A stretch of DNA of 64,000 nucleotides from Neisseria sicca (GCF_017753665.1 NZ_CP072524.1:1178001-1242000); one strand, 5' to 3'; shown: positions 1-9,068, numbered from the stretch's first letter. The notes: a model not told the origin generated them from the sequence alone. Numbers and translations are program-made.

Positions 1-1
1 G

Positions 2-52
2 CAGGGACATATTTTAGACAGCGCAAGCGTGATGGGAACGTATGACGTATAA
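2..52 (+). CDS. possible C-terminal end of an upstream CDS
   Basis: An open frame enters from the left edge and stops with TAA at 50-52, ending ...SVMGTYDV. Only 16 residues are visible, so no family can be named. It is followed after about 60 bases by a DUS hairpin, which fits the end of a transcription unit. It could equally be a chance open frame. Confidence 0.25.
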   Translation, partial: QGHILDSASVMGTYDV

Positions 53-110
53 AGCCTAAGCAATTTGAGACCTTTGCTAAATTTTTTAGAAAACCCAATC
101 TTAGAAACAG

Positions 111-155
111 AAACGTCGTCTGAAACCTGTAACTAAGTTTTCAGACGACGTTTTT
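111..155. terminator. inverted DUS-variant hairpin with T-run
   Basis: Two inverted copies of an ACGTCGTCTGAA variant form a stem followed by TTTTT. It separates the left-edge frame from the RTX pseudogene. The base C in place of G at the second DUS position is seen on both arms, so the stem is preserved by a compensated change. Confidence 0.7.
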
Positions 156-272
156 ATTGAATCAGTTTAGAATGAACTGACGATTTGTTTCAAAAAATGT
201 TTGTTTTAAATCTTTGCTTTGGAGTTTAAAAAGCAGATTCGTTTCAAACTTTAGGTTCTTTTTAGCAAGTCT

Positions 273-1069
273 TTAACCGATGATATTGGATGCGTTCAAC
301 CAGCTAATATCGAATTTGGCGAATACGGTGCTACTGTTTGAACCTGCCTCACTATAAGCAAGAGTTTGATGCTCTGTATCGAAGACGAGATAAGGACGGT
401 CTTTGGGGAGGTAGATAGGGTCTTTGTTAACAACAAACATCTTTGACCAGCTTAAATTGGCGTTGCTGCCAGTCAGCAGTGAGCGCATACCAGATAGGTC
501 GAGTTTGTCCGTATCAGCGTCAAAATCAACCAAACGATCTATGCTGCCTTCACGAATAAATATCTGATGCAGTAAAGGCGACGGTATCCTTGCCTTCACC
601 TGTGATGATGGTGTCGCTACCCGAGCCGCCTGCAATATAGTCATTGCCATCTCCACCATAGAGCGAGTCGTCGCCGTCATCGCCTAAACAGGTCGTTACC
701 AGCCATACCTTCTAGCTTGTCATTGCCGCGACCGCCGCTCAAGCGGTTATTGCCGCTGTTGCCTATCAGAATATTGTTAGAGTTGTTGCCAAATCCAAAG
801 GTGTTGCTGTTACCTGTCAGTGCCAGATTTTCGACGTGGGTTGGTAAGGTAAAGGTTGTATCGGCGTAAACCGTATCATTGCCTTCATGTGCATATTCAA
901 CAATGGTGTCGCCTGCGTTCTTACTGTAATAAATATCGTTGCCTAATCCGCCGTCGAATGTGGTATGTCCGAGACTGCCATGTAAAACGTCATTGCGAGG
1001 CGTTCCTTTGAGGACGACGGGTTTATTATTTGCTGCGTTACCGGGTAAAGATTGCAATGTATCGGTCAT
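273..1069 (-). pseudogene. RTX-type calcium-binding repeat protein, frameshifted
   Basis: The start is ATG at 1069 behind an AGGAGAG ribosome site. The first part reads MTDTLQSLPG and then RTX nonapeptides of the GGxGNDxL type (for example [24 protein letters not shown]), which bind calcium in secreted toxins and FrpA/FrpC-like proteins. The frame then stops at about 677. The next frame continues with [17 protein letters not shown] and GGSGSDTI before its own stop near 553. A third frame resumes at [14 protein letters not shown] and DTDKLDLSGM, a usual C-terminal RTX ending. Two frameshifts therefore break a gene of about 265 codons. The original would have been a very short RTX protein, or a leftover of a longer one. 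Sequencing error is the alternative. Confidence 0.7.
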
Positions 1070-1402
1070 GATAGCTCTCCTTATGAACAAGTTGCTGGGA
1101 AAAATAGATATAAATATCTATTTGACATTTATAGGTTTTTTCTTGTATGTTTGATGCTGATTGTATCGAGAAATAAAATGATGCAAAAGATATAATAATT
1201 TATATTATTGTTTTTTATATTAATTTAAAATAAGAAATGATATTTGATAGCATTCTAATTAACTGCCGATTGCATGGTGGCTCTTCAGTCGATCATGCTA
1301 CAGCCGGAGCAGAATTACAAAAAACGCTTGCTTTAGACTGAAATCCAAAGTATAAACTGCTGTCATCTAGTCATTTTGTTAATGAGTTAAAGAGAAAAAA
1401 TA
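1070..1402. other. AT-rich intergenic region with adhC promoter
   Basis: This gap between the RTX remnant and adhC is strongly AT-rich at 1140-1260. Apart from the promoter-operator at 1328-1356, no gene is visible. A MerR-family regulator (nmlR) is often beside adhC in Neisseria and Haemophilus, but none is present here. Confidence 0.5.
1328..1356 (+). promoter_or_regulatory. adhC promoter with MerR-like dyad
   Basis: TTGCTT (1328-1333) and TATAAA (1351-1356) are 17 bases apart. The spacer carries the imperfect dyad CTTTAGAC / ATCCAAAG (1331-1338, 1343-1350), placed as MerR-family operators are. Regulation by NmlR acting from elsewhere is an inference. The spacer is 17 rather than the typical 19 bases, which lowers confidence. 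Confidence 0.45.
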
Positions 1403-2539
1403 ATGGAAATCAAACAAACCAATTCAACTATCAAATCTCGCGCAGCGGTAGCATTCGCCCCAAATCAACCCTTACAAATTGTGGAAATCGATGTAGAAAT
1501 GCCCCGCAAAGGCGAGGTGTTAATCCGCAATACCCACACGGGGGTGTGCCATACTGATGCATTTACATTATCAGGAAGCGATCCTGAAGGCGTATTCCCT
1601 GCGGTGCTTGGACACGAAGGTGCGGGTGTGGTCGTTGCTGTGGGCGAAGGTGTGTCAAGCGTAAAACCGGGTGATCACGTCATTCCGCTTTACACCGCTG
1701 AATGTGGCGAATGTGAGTTTTGCCGTTCAGGTAAAACCAACTTATGCGTTGCGGTACGTGAGACGCAGGGTAAAGGCCTAATGCCGGACGGCACGACGCG
1801 TTTTTCTTATCAAGGTCAGCCGATCTATCACTATATGGGCTGTTCGACTTTCAGCGAATATTCTGTTGTTGCGGAAGTTTCATTGGCGAAAATCAACCCG
1901 GAAGCCAACCACGAACAAGTATGTTTGCTCGGCTGCGGCGTTACCACAGGTATTGGTGCGGTACATAATACGGCAAAAGTGCAAGAAGGCGACTCTGTTG
2001 CCGTGTTTGGTTTGGGGGCGATTGGTTTGGCTGTGGTGCAAGGTGCGCGTCAAGCCAAAGCGGGTCGCATTATCGCCATTGATACCAATCCCGCAAAATT
2101 CGAGTTGGCAAAACACTTCGGTGCAACTGACTGTTTGAACCCGAACGATTACGATAAACCGATCAAAGACGTGTTGTTAGACATCAATAAATGGGGTATT
2201 GACCACACCTTTGAATGCATCGGCAACGTAAACGTAATGCGTCAGGCATTAGAAAGTGCACACCGTGGTTGGGGACAATCCATTATCATCGGCGTAGCAG
2301 GTGTAGGACAAGAAATTTCAACTCGTCCGTTCCAGTTGGTAACAGGTCGTGTTTGGAAAGGCTCGGCATTTGGTGGCGTGAAAGGCCGCTCTGAACTTCC
2401 GAAAATGGTGGAAGATTCAATGAAAGGCGATATCGAGTTAGAACCGTTTGTGACCCACACACTGACACTCGATCAAATCAATGAAGCCTTTGATTTAATG
2501 CACGAAGGTAAATCGATCCGCGCTGTTATTCATTACTAA
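1403..2539 (+). CDS. adhC: S-(hydroxymethyl)glutathione dehydrogenase (class III alcohol dehydrogenase)
   Basis: This 378-residue cytosolic zinc enzyme oxidises S-hydroxymethylglutathione, formed from formaldehyde and glutathione, with NAD; it also reduces S-nitrosoglutathione. The catalytic zinc site is visible as GVCHTD and GHEGAG. The structural zinc cluster is [15 protein letters not shown], and the Rossmann fold is GLGAIGLAV. Length is typical of the family. The stop is eight bases before estD, which hydrolyses its product, so the two form one operon. The wording is, from memory, almost that of the Haemophilus influenzae enzyme, and the AT-richer codons differ from nearby Neisseria genes. 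This suggests transfer. Confidence 0.95.
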   Translation: MEIKQTNSTIKSRAAVAFAPNQPLQIVEIDVEMPRKGEVLIRNTHTGVCHTDAFTLSGSDPEGVFPAVLGHEGAGVVVAVGEGVSSVKPGDHVIPLYTAECGECEFCRSGKTNLCVAVRETQGKGLMPDGTTRFSYQGQPIYHYMGCSTFSEYSVVAEVSLAKINPEANHEQVCLLGCGVTTGIGAVHNTAKVQEGDSVAVFGLGAIGLAVVQGARQAKAGRIIAIDTNPAKFELAKHFGATDCLNPNDYDKPIKDVLLDINKWGIDHTFECIGNVNVMRQALESAHRGWGQSIIIGVAGVGQEISTRPFQLVTGRVWKGSAFGGVKGRSELPKMVEDSMKGDIELEPFVTHTLTLDQINEAFDLMHEGKSIRAVIHY

Positions 2540-2547
2540 GGTCCGCG

Positions 2548-3375
2548 ATGAAACTGATTGAACAACATCAAATTTTCGGCGGTTCGCAACAAGTTTGGGC
2601 ACATCATGCCCAAACGCTGCAATGCGAAATGAAATTTGCAGTCTATTTGCCGGATAATCAGGAGAATCGACCACTTGGTGTGATTTATTGGCTTTCCGGC
2701 TTGACTTGTACTGAACAAAATTTTATTACCAAATCAGGCTTTCAGCGTTATGCGGCTGAACATCAAGTGATTGTAGTTGCCCCCGATACCAGCCCTCGCG
2801 GAGAGCAAGTGCCGAACGATGCTGCTTACGATTTAGGGCAAGGTGCGGGCTTTTATCTGAATGCGACCGAGCAGCCTTGGGCGACGAATTATCAAATGTA
2901 TGATTATATTTTGAACGAGTTGCCTCGTCTGATTGAGGAAAATTTTCCTACCAACGGCAAATGTTCCATCATGGGGCATTCAATGGGCGGACACGGTGCA
3001 TTGGTATTAGCATTGCGAAACCAAGAACGTTATCAGAGTGTTTCTGCCTTTTCGCCTATTTTATCGCCAAGTCTCGTGCCTTGGGGAGAGAAAGCCTTTT
3101 CTGCTTATTTAGGAAAAGATTGCGAAAAATGGCAGCAATATGATGCCAACTCGCTCATTCAACAAGGCTATAAAGTGCAAGGTATGCGCATTGATCAGGG
3201 CTTAGAAGATGAGTTTTTGCCAACACAATTGCGTACCGAAGATTTTATTGAAACCTGTCGTGCGGCAAACCAGCCGATCGATGTGCGCTTCCATAAAGGC
3301 TATGACCATAGCTATTACTTCATCGCCAGTTTTATTGGTGAGCATATTGCGTATCATGCGGCATTTTTGAAGTAA
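2548..3375 (+). CDS. estD: S-formylglutathione hydrolase
   Basis: This 275-residue alpha/beta hydrolase (FrmB/EstD family) splits S-formylglutathione into formate and glutathione, the step after AdhC in formaldehyde detoxification. The nucleophile elbow is GHSMGGHGA, with acid and histidine residues further on (a late KGYDHSYY segment supplies the His). It starts eight bases after adhC, so translation is probably coupled. Like adhC it resembles the Haemophilus gene in sequence and base composition. A degenerate Haemophilus-type uptake signal lies about 110 bases downstream. Confidence 0.93.
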   Translation: MKLIEQHQIFGGSQQVWAHHAQTLQCEMKFAVYLPDNQENRPLGVIYWLSGLTCTEQNFITKSGFQRYAAEHQVIVVAPDTSPRGEQVPNDAAYDLGQGAGFYLNATEQPWATNYQMYDYILNELPRLIEENFPTNGKCSIMGHSMGGHGALVLALRNQERYQSVSAFSPILSPSLVPWGEKAFSAYLGKDCEKWQQYDANSLIQQGYKVQGMRIDQGLEDEFLPTQLRTEDFIETCRAANQPIDVRFHKGYDHSYYFIASFIGEHIAYHAAFLK

Positions 3376-3443
3376 GCCAAAGAAGTGATTCGTGAATCGA
3401 TTAAACGTTGAAGTGAACGTTAATTTTTTCATGTTAATGAATT

Positions 3444-3475
3444 AAAAAGGCATCGGATTGATGCCTTTTGTTTTT
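3444..3475 (+). terminator. rho-independent terminator of adhC-estD
   Basis: AAAAAGGCATC - GGATT - GATGCCTTTTG followed by TTTTT forms a stem-loop about 70 bases after the estD stop. It is not built from DUS, unlike nearly all other terminators in this window, which agrees with foreign origin of the operon. Confidence 0.75.
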
Positions 3476-3488
3476 ATAAATGATAAAA

Positions 3489-3506
3489 AAGTGCTATTAA
3501 AATCAG
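3489..3506 (+). other. degenerate Pasteurellaceae uptake signal
   Basis: AAGTGCTATTAAAAT resembles the Haemophilus uptake core AAGTGCGGT followed by its AT-rich extension, with two mismatches in the nine-base core. Alone it is weak. It gains weight from its place directly behind the Haemophilus-like adhC-estD operon. Confidence 0.4.
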
Positions 3507-3612
3507 ATACCTCCTAGAATCAGCATGAAGAGACCTTTACAAAATTTCCTCACTCATTCTACTTAAATATCCCCCCATTCCAATCCAACCCGTTGTTGAG
3601 AGGTAAAAAACG

Positions 3613-3650
3613 AAAAGGTCGTCTGAAAACCTGTTTTCAGACGACCTTTT
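3613..3650. terminator. inverted DUS hairpin
   Basis: AAAAGGTCGTCTGAAAAC and its inverse face each other with almost no loop and end in TTTT. It marks the return to Neisseria-type sequence after the adhC-estD segment. Confidence 0.75.
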
Positions 3651-3659
3651 GTTGTTATC

Positions 3660-3735
3660 GAGAACTTTGCAAATAGCCCTTTTCACCCCCAACAGTCGAA
3701 ACCCAAACACAGGTTTTCGGCTGTTTCGTTGCGGA
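3660..3735. repeat. single arm of a dispersed repeat
   Basis: The segment starts GAGAACTTTGCAAA and contains a hairpin of AGTCGAAACCC... with GGTTTTCGGCTG. It matches, with few differences, both arms of the MITE-like element at 51353-51594. Here only one arm is seen, next to the IS110-type gene. Confidence 0.6.
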
Positions 3736-3966
3736 TTAAAAAAATAGTCAGGCATACCGCCCTGCTTAGTTTCGCCCTACATATTTTCCCTTGTGCAAAA
3801 CCCACGCTTGTATATCGGAACTCCCGTATCATAGCAACAAACCGCCCGGCCGCCACCCGCATCCCACCAAGGCAAACAACCGTTGCGTAGCTCAGGGAGC
3901 GGTCGGGCAACCCATCGACACAATCGGACAGTTGCCAGACAACACAACCGAATGCAAGGCAGGTTT

Positions 3967-4950
3967 ATGATGAGTACCCAACACAATTACGCAGGTATCG
4001 ACATCGCCAAACGAAACTTCGTCATCGCCGTTTCGTCTTTGTATAAAACCAAAACCAAAACCAAAACCGAAACCAACAACCCGAAAGGTATCGCCCATAC
4101 TATCGAGTACCTTAAAAAACACAACGTCGCCCTCGTCGTGATGGAAAGCACCGGCGGTCTCGAAATCCCCGCCGCCAAAGCCATCCACCGCTCAGGTATA
4201 GCCGTCATCATCGCCAACCCGCGTCAGACGCATCAGTTTGCCCAATCGCAGTCGCTGACCAAAACCGATGCCAAAGATGCCCAAATGCTCGCCTTCTTCG
4301 CACAGATGATGATGCAGAAAGAAGATTGGCAAACCATGCTCTACCACCCGCCCACCGAAGCGGAAGAAGTGTTGGAAGCATTGGTCAACCGCCGCAACCA
4401 ACTGGTGGATATGCGGACTGCCGAGAAAAACCGTCTGCATCAGGTTCATGAAACGCAAGTCGAAAGCGTCAAACAACTGATTGCCCATTTTGACCGGCTG
4501 ATTGACGAATTGGACAAACAAATCGACGACCACACCCACACGCATTTTGACGGCAAAGCCCAAGTGGCAGAGCAAATCAAAGGTATCGGTTCGATAACGA
4601 CGGCTACGCTGATGGCGATGCTGCCCGAATTGGGACGGCTGTCGCACAAACGACTGGCGAGTTTGGTCGGTATTGCCCCACACCCGAGGGAGAGCGGGGA
4701 AACCAAATTCAAAAGCCGCTGCTTCGGAGGAAGGTCTGCGGTGCGTAAGGCGCTGTATATGGCTACCGTGGTAGCGACACGTTTCGAACCGCTTATTCGG
4801 GATTTCTATCAGCGCCTGCTGTCCAAGGGTAAGCCGTATAAGGTTGCCGTTACGGCATGTATGCGCAAACTGTTGACGATATTGAATGCCCGTATGCGTG
4901 ATTATTTTACCGAAAACGGTACCACCGAAAATGGTATCCAAACGGCTTGA
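3967..4950 (+). mobile_element. IS110-type transposase (Piv/IS1111 group)
   Basis: This 327-residue recombinase has the N-terminal DEDD catalytic fold of IS110 elements: GIDIAKRNF, VVMESTGG and KTDAKDAQML carry the acidic residues. The C-terminal Transposase_20 part has IKGIGSITTATLM and GIAPHPRESG. The start at ATG 3967 follows AGGCAGG. Longer upstream frames cross repeat DNA and are unlikely. Residues 29-37 are a Lys-Thr run encoded by about five AAAACC hexamers at 4048-4074. The exact element ends were not found, as expected for a family without clear terminal repeats. Relatives in Neisseria are the Piv-like genes linked to filamentous prophages. Confidence 0.85.
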
Positions 4951-5094
4951 TTTGAGTTTTGGTATTTTTGCCCGACGGGGTGAAAAATACAGTTGCTACG
5001 CTACCAATACAACAGGTTTGTTTGATTAATTTTTGACGGTTGATGGCAACTGATTCGTCAAAAACCAAAGAAGCCGGCGATATGCCTTATCCGC

Positions 5095-5126
5095 AAAAAA
5101 AGCAGCCCGTTTCAGGCTGCTTTTTG
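5095..5126. terminator. bidirectional terminator behind ppiB
   Basis: AAAAAAGCAGCC - CGTTTCA - GGCTGCTTTTT is symmetric, with A-run and T-run, and can stop transcription from either side. It lies between the IS110-type gene and the convergent ppiB. Confidence 0.8.
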
Positions 5127-5151
5127 CGTTATGGGATATAGCGTATCAATC

Positions 5152-5661
5152 TTATACCACTTCGGCTTTGGTGATGACGACAGGTTCGGTCGGTACGTCG
5201 TCGTGGTAGCCGTGGCGTTTGGTGGCGACGCCTTCGATGGCATCGACTACATCAAAACCATCGACCACTTTGCCGAATACGGCGTAGCCCCAATCTTGGA
5301 CGACGGTTTTGCCGTACAGCTCTTTAGAACGGAAGTTCAGGAAGGCGTTGTCGGCGGTGTTGATGAAGAATTGCGCGCTGGCAGAATGCGGGTCGGAAGT
5401 GCGCGCCATGGCGATGGTGTATTTTTCGTTGGGCAGGCCGTTGGACGCTTCGTTATGAATCGGTTCGCGTGTTTCTTTTTCGTTCATGTTTTCGTCCATG
5501 CCGCCGCCTTGAATCATGAAGCCTTTGATGACGCGGTGGAAGATTACGCCGTCGTAGAAGCCGTCTTTGACATATTGCTCGAAGTTTTTGGCGGTAACGG
5601 GGGCTTTGTCGAAATCGAGTTCGATTTTGATGTCGCCTTTGTTGGTGTGCAGGATGATCAT
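5152..5661 (-). CDS. ppiB: cytoplasmic peptidyl-prolyl cis-trans isomerase B (cyclophilin)
   Basis: This 169-residue cyclophilin has no signal peptide and catalyses proline isomerisation in the cytoplasm. Catalytic core motifs are [13 protein letters not shown] and SAQFFIN, with the ending [15 protein letters not shown]. It starts [10 protein letters not shown] second, exported cyclophilin is encoded at 27714-28280, so the window holds the cytoplasmic and periplasmic pair. Confidence 0.95.
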   Translation of the reverse strand: MIILHTNKGDIKIELDFDKAPVTAKNFEQYVKDGFYDGVIFHRVIKGFMIQGGGMDENMNEKETREPIHNEASNGLPNEKYTIAMARTSDPHSASAQFFINTADNAFLNFRSKELYGKTVVQDWGYAVFGKVVDGFDVVDAIEGVATKRHGYHDDVPTEPVVITKAEVV

Positions 5662-5715
5662 GGGTTTCCTTTCGTTAAGAATCTTTTTAGAAATGGTGCT
5701 GGGCGGAAAAACTTC

Positions 5716-5750
5716 AAGGTCGTCTGAAAAATATTCTTTCAGACGACCTT
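5716..5750. terminator. inverted DUS hairpin
   Basis: AAGGTCGTCTGAAA / TTTCAGACGACCTT stem between ppiB and the DASS transporter gene, both read leftwards. It ends the transporter transcript, so ppiB needs its own promoter within roughly 55 bases. Confidence 0.7.
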
Positions 5751-5770
5751 GTGGTTATGGTTTTAAGGGT

Positions 5771-7189
5771 TTACGGCATCAGGACAAAGTAAGCCCACAG
5801 TGAAACCAACAAAATACAGAGGATGTTCAGCAGCAAGCCGACGTTCATCATTTCTCTTTGCTTAATCAAGCCTGTACCGAACACAATCGCGTTAGGCGGC
5901 GTGGCAACCGGCAGCATGAAGGCACAAGATGCGCCGATGCCGATGACGAATACCAAGACTTGTTCGGGCAACCCCATTTGCGTGGCGATGCTGGCGAAAA
6001 TGGGCACGAGCAGCGCGGCGGAGGCGGTGTTACTGGTGAACTCGGTCAGGAAGATGATGAAGGCGGCAACCACGAAAATCACCAGCAATGCGGGCGAATG
6101 GGAGAAGGTAGAGGCGACCTGTTGACCCAATGCTTCGGACGCGCCGGAAGATTGCAGCAGCGCGCTCAAGCTGATACCGCCGCCGAAGAGCATCAATACA
6201 CCCCAGTCGGTATTGCGGGCGACTTCTTTCCATTGCGCCACGCCAAATACGACGACGGAGACAGCGGCAATCAAGGCGATGACAGTATCGGGATTGGAAA
6301 TGCCGAACGCTTCTTTGATTTTGGAGCTGAATACCCAAGCCACGGCAGCAGCCAAGAAAATCAACAGCGCGATCACGCGGTGCAGCGTCCACGGGATAGA
6401 TTCGGCTTTGACTTCGACGCGCTCATTCAGATTAGGCTTGAGGATGACGTACATGGAGAACAGCATCAGCGGCAGAATGAACAGCAGCATGGGCAAGCCG
6501 AGTTTCATCCAGCCGACGAAGTCCAGATTCAGCGCTTTGGCGGCAATCATGTTAGGCGGCGAACCCACCACAGTACCCAAACCGCCGATACTGGCGCAGT
6601 AGGCAATGCCGAGCAGGACGAAAACGTAGGTTTTGCGTTCTTTTTCTTGGTCGAGGTGGCTCATCATACCCATTGCCAAAGGCAGCATCATGGCGGCGGT
6701 GGCGGTATTACTGATCCACATGGACAGGAAGGCGGTAACGATAAACAACATTAACACCGCGACTTTCATATTGCCGCGCGACAGGCGCAGAAGGCTGACG
6801 GCGATTTTGCGGTCGAGACGCTGCATATGCAGGGCGGTGGCAAGCGCGAAGCCGCCGAAGAAGATGTAAATCGTCGGATCGGCAAAGCCTGCCATCGCTT
6901 TTTTGATGTCCATATCGGGGAAGCCGAGTACGACGGCGAGAATCGGCACCATCAATGCAGTTACCGTGATGTGGACGGCTTCGGTGAACCAAAGCGCGGC
7001 AACGAAGATCAACAGCGCGATGCCTTTGTTGGCATCGGTGCCGTAGGGCAGGATGTGGTAAATGCCGAAACAGACGACGGCGGAGATGATGGTGGTCAGC
7101 AGACCTTTAAAGTCGGTAATCGGCTTTTGCGCGCTGAGTAACTCGACATTCTCAGGATGCTGGGTTTTGTCCTTTGCATGTAAGTCCAT
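5771..7189 (-). CDS. DASS-family sodium:dicarboxylate/sulfate symporter
   Basis: This 472-residue inner-membrane protein of the SLC13/DASS family has about 11-13 hydrophobic segments. It has the two sodium/substrate signature loops in inverted halves: SNTATAAMMLP (first half) and SNTASAALLVP (second half), plus VATPPNAIVFGTG near the end. Such carriers move succinate, citrate, malate or sulfate with sodium; the substrate cannot be read from the sequence. It stands alone, ended by its own DUS hairpin. Confidence 0.88.
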   Translation of the reverse strand: MDLHAKDKTQHPENVELLSAQKPITDFKGLLTTIISAVVCFGIYHILPYGTDANKGIALLIFVAALWFTEAVHITVTALMVPILAVVLGFPDMDIKKAMAGFADPTIYIFFGGFALATALHMQRLDRKIAVSLLRLSRGNMKVAVLMLFIVTAFLSMWISNTATAAMMLPLAMGMMSHLDQEKERKTYVFVLLGIAYCASIGGLGTVVGSPPNMIAAKALNLDFVGWMKLGLPMLLFILPLMLFSMYVILKPNLNERVEVKAESIPWTLHRVIALLIFLAAAVAWVFSSKIKEAFGISNPDTVIALIAAVSVVVFGVAQWKEVARNTDWGVLMLFGGGISLSALLQSSGASEALGQQVASTFSHSPALLVIFVVAAFIIFLTEFTSNTASAALLVPIFASIATQMGLPEQVLVFVIGIGASCAFMLPVATPPNAIVFGTGLIKQREMMNVGLLLNILCILLVSLWAYFVLMP

Positions 7190-7547
7190 GAAGTATTCCT
7201 CTGAAACATAACGCGAAATCGTTAAAACCGCTGATGCCTAGGCTCATCGCCTGACATTGCTTTTTTATTGATTCCACTGAATCGGTTTTTCTTGTTTCCC
7301 GCGTCGGGACGTTCGCAGGCTTTGGATTTCGAGCAAACAAAGCCATACAGTATGGCGACGAGTATATTTGTAATCGCGTGTAGTGTAAATATAATGTTAA
7401 CAATCGGGTGCGGTTTTTTACGAAAACGGATTGATGGGAAATGAAAATATCTTTTGATTTTCAGACGACCCGGCTTTCAACGAGGTCGTCTGAAAACCTT
7501 AATTCATACCGTTATCGTGATATGATGCCGCATCCTCAACCGGCGTC
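7190..7547. other. divergent intergenic region
   Basis: This is the divergent spacer between the DASS transporter and the DUF2459 gene. It holds a possible rightward promoter, TTGTAA (7368-7373) - 16 bases - TATAAT (7390-7395), and a DUS hairpin between that promoter and the next gene. No gene was recognised. Confidence 0.4.
7458..7497. terminator. inverted DUS hairpin in a leader region
   Basis: TTTCAGACGACC and GGTCGTCTGAAAA flank a 14-base loop. There is no following T-run. It lies upstream of the DUF2459 gene rather than behind a gene, so a terminator role is doubtful. Confidence 0.5.
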
Positions 7548-7556
7548 ATGACGTCA

Positions 7557-8252
7557 ATGAAAAAAATATTCAAAATCCTCCTGAAAGCCCTGTTGGCGTT
7601 TATCATCGCCGCTATCCTTTACTTTGCCGCCGCCTACATTCTCGGTAAAATTCCACAGGACGGCACTGCCTCCGACAGCGACGTAACCCTTTATCTGCAC
7701 AGCAACGGCGTACACGCCGACGTCGTCATGCCGCTTTCAGACGACCTTTTTGACTGGACCAGCATCATCAACCCTGCCGACAGTCCCGCAGGGCAAGGCG
7801 ATGCCCTCATCCGCTACGTCGGCATAGGCTGGGGCGAGCGCAATTTCTATTTGAACACGCCGCAGTGGTCGGATTTGACCGCCTCTACGGCAGTACAGGC
7901 GTTAAGCGGAATCAACAGCACGCTGATTCACGCCGTCTACTACCGCGAGCCGCCACGCGAAGGCGAAAATACCGTCAAATTCACCGTCAGCCGCGAACAA
8001 TACCGCCGCCTGAGTGCCAACCTGATGCGTCATTTCAAATTGAAAGCGGGCAAAGCCATCCCCGTCGCCGGCGCGCATTACAGCGCTGACGACGCATTCT
8101 ATGAAGCAGAAGGGCGTTACCATCTTTTCAATACGTGCAACAGCTGGCTCAACCGCCGTCTGACCGAAAGCGGCATCAACGGCGTCGTTTGGACACCGTT
8201 CCCCGATCCGCTGCTCGACAGCCATCGTACCAATACAGCAGAAAACCCATGA
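7557..8252 (+). CDS. DUF2459 family protein
   Basis: This protein of about 231 residues begins MKKIFKILL and has one N-terminal membrane segment (LLAFIIAAILYFAAAYIL). It continues with LYLHSNGVHADVVMP and YVGIGWGERNFYL, the conserved core of the DUF2459/TIGR02117 family, and FNTCNSWLNRRL, a conserved Cys-Asn segment. Biochemical function is not known. An upstream ATG at 7548 is possible; neither start has a clear ribosome site. Its TGA overlaps the aroD ATG as ATGA, so the two are translationally coupled. Confidence 0.8.
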   Translation: MKKIFKILLKALLAFIIAAILYFAAAYILGKIPQDGTASDSDVTLYLHSNGVHADVVMPLSDDLFDWTSIINPADSPAGQGDALIRYVGIGWGERNFYLNTPQWSDLTASTAVQALSGINSTLIHAVYYREPPREGENTVKFTVSREQYRRLSANLMRHFKLKAGKAIPVAGAHYSADDAFYEAEGRYHLFNTCNSWLNRRLTESGINGVVWTPFPDPLLDSHRTNTAENP

Positions 8253-9016
8253 AAACCCTGACCATCCGCCATCTCACGCTCGGCAGCGGGCAGCCGAAAA
8301 TCGCCGTTCCCTTAGTTGCCAAAGACGAAGCAGCCTTATCCGCCGCCCTGAAAAACCTCGAACACGCCTGTTTCGATATTATCGAGTTCAGAGCCGACTA
8401 TTTCGTCCAAGCAGGCAATCCCGAATACCTGATCGCCCAAGCCGCAGCCGTACGCCGCGCGTTTCCCGAAACCCCGCTGCTGTTTACCTTCAGGCGCGCG
8501 GAGGAAGGCGGCGAATATCCTTGCAGCAAAGCGTATTATTTCGAGTTGCTCGATAAAGCCGCCGCTTCAGGCATTATCGACATCATAGACATCGAACTTT
8601 CCGCCGGTGAAAACGAAGTCCGCCAAGCCGTCGCCACTGCCAAAGCGCACAACACCGCCGTCCTGATGAGCAACCACGATTTCCATCAAACCCCTGCCAA
8701 ATCCGACATCACAGGTCGTCTGAAAAAAATGGAAGAGGCAGGCGCAGACATCTGCAAAATCGCCGTGATGCCCCAAAGTCCCGCCGATGTCCTGACGCTT
8801 TTGGAAGCCACTTGGGAAACCCGTCAAACCGCAAGCTGTCCGATTGTTACCATTTCTATGGGCAAGCTCGGACTCGTCAGCCGCATCGCAGGCTCAACCT
8901 TCGGCTCCGCCATCACATTCGGCACGGCAGGAACCGCCTCCGCTCCCGGTCAACTTGATTCCGCCAACCTGAAAAACATTTTGGATGTTTTGGAAAACGG
9001 TAACACCGCCGGATAA
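8249..9016 (+). CDS. aroD: 3-dehydroquinate dehydratase, type I
   Basis: This 255-residue cytosolic enzyme converts 3-dehydroquinate to 3-dehydroshikimate in the shikimate pathway. Type I marks are visible: EFRADYF, the active-site histidine in SNHDFHQTP, the Schiff-base lysine in CKIAVMPQ, and TISMGKLG. The start is the ATG overlapping the previous stop; a longer frame upstream is only a shadow of the DUF2459 gene. A single DUS lies inside the gene near 8714, read as GRLKK. Confidence 0.95.
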   Translation: MKTLTIRHLTLGSGQPKIAVPLVAKDEAALSAALKNLEHACFDIIEFRADYFVQAGNPEYLIAQAAAVRRAFPETPLLFTFRRAEEGGEYPCSKAYYFELLDKAAASGIIDIIDIELSAGENEVRQAVATAKAHNTAVLMSNHDFHQTPAKSDITGRLKKMEEAGADICKIAVMPQSPADVLTLLEATWETRQTASCPIVTISMGKLGLVSRIAGSTFGSAITFGTAGTASAPGQLDSANLKNILDVLENGNTAG

Positions 9017-9035
9017 CAATAAATATAAAAAGACA

Positions 9036-9068
9036 AAAGGTCGTCTGAAACAGCGTTCAGACGACCTC
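9036..9068. terminator. inverted DUS hairpin behind aroD
   Basis: AAAAGGTCGTCTGAA and TTCAGACGACC with a five-base loop, about 20 bases after the aroD stop. Confidence 0.75.

Larger units (their letters stand above)
3376..3966. other. repeat-rich gap between estD and the transposase
   Basis: The gap holds a simple terminator, a Haemophilus-type uptake-signal remnant, a DUS hairpin and one arm of a dispersed repeat (3660-3735). It also holds the presumed left end of the IS110-type element. No convincing gene was seen. Confidence 0.5.

Noticed and set aside
4192..4941. Long open frame opposite the IS110-type transposase
   Set aside because: It mirrors the transposase gene on the other strand, has no ribosome site and no family-like sequence; a codon-bias shadow.
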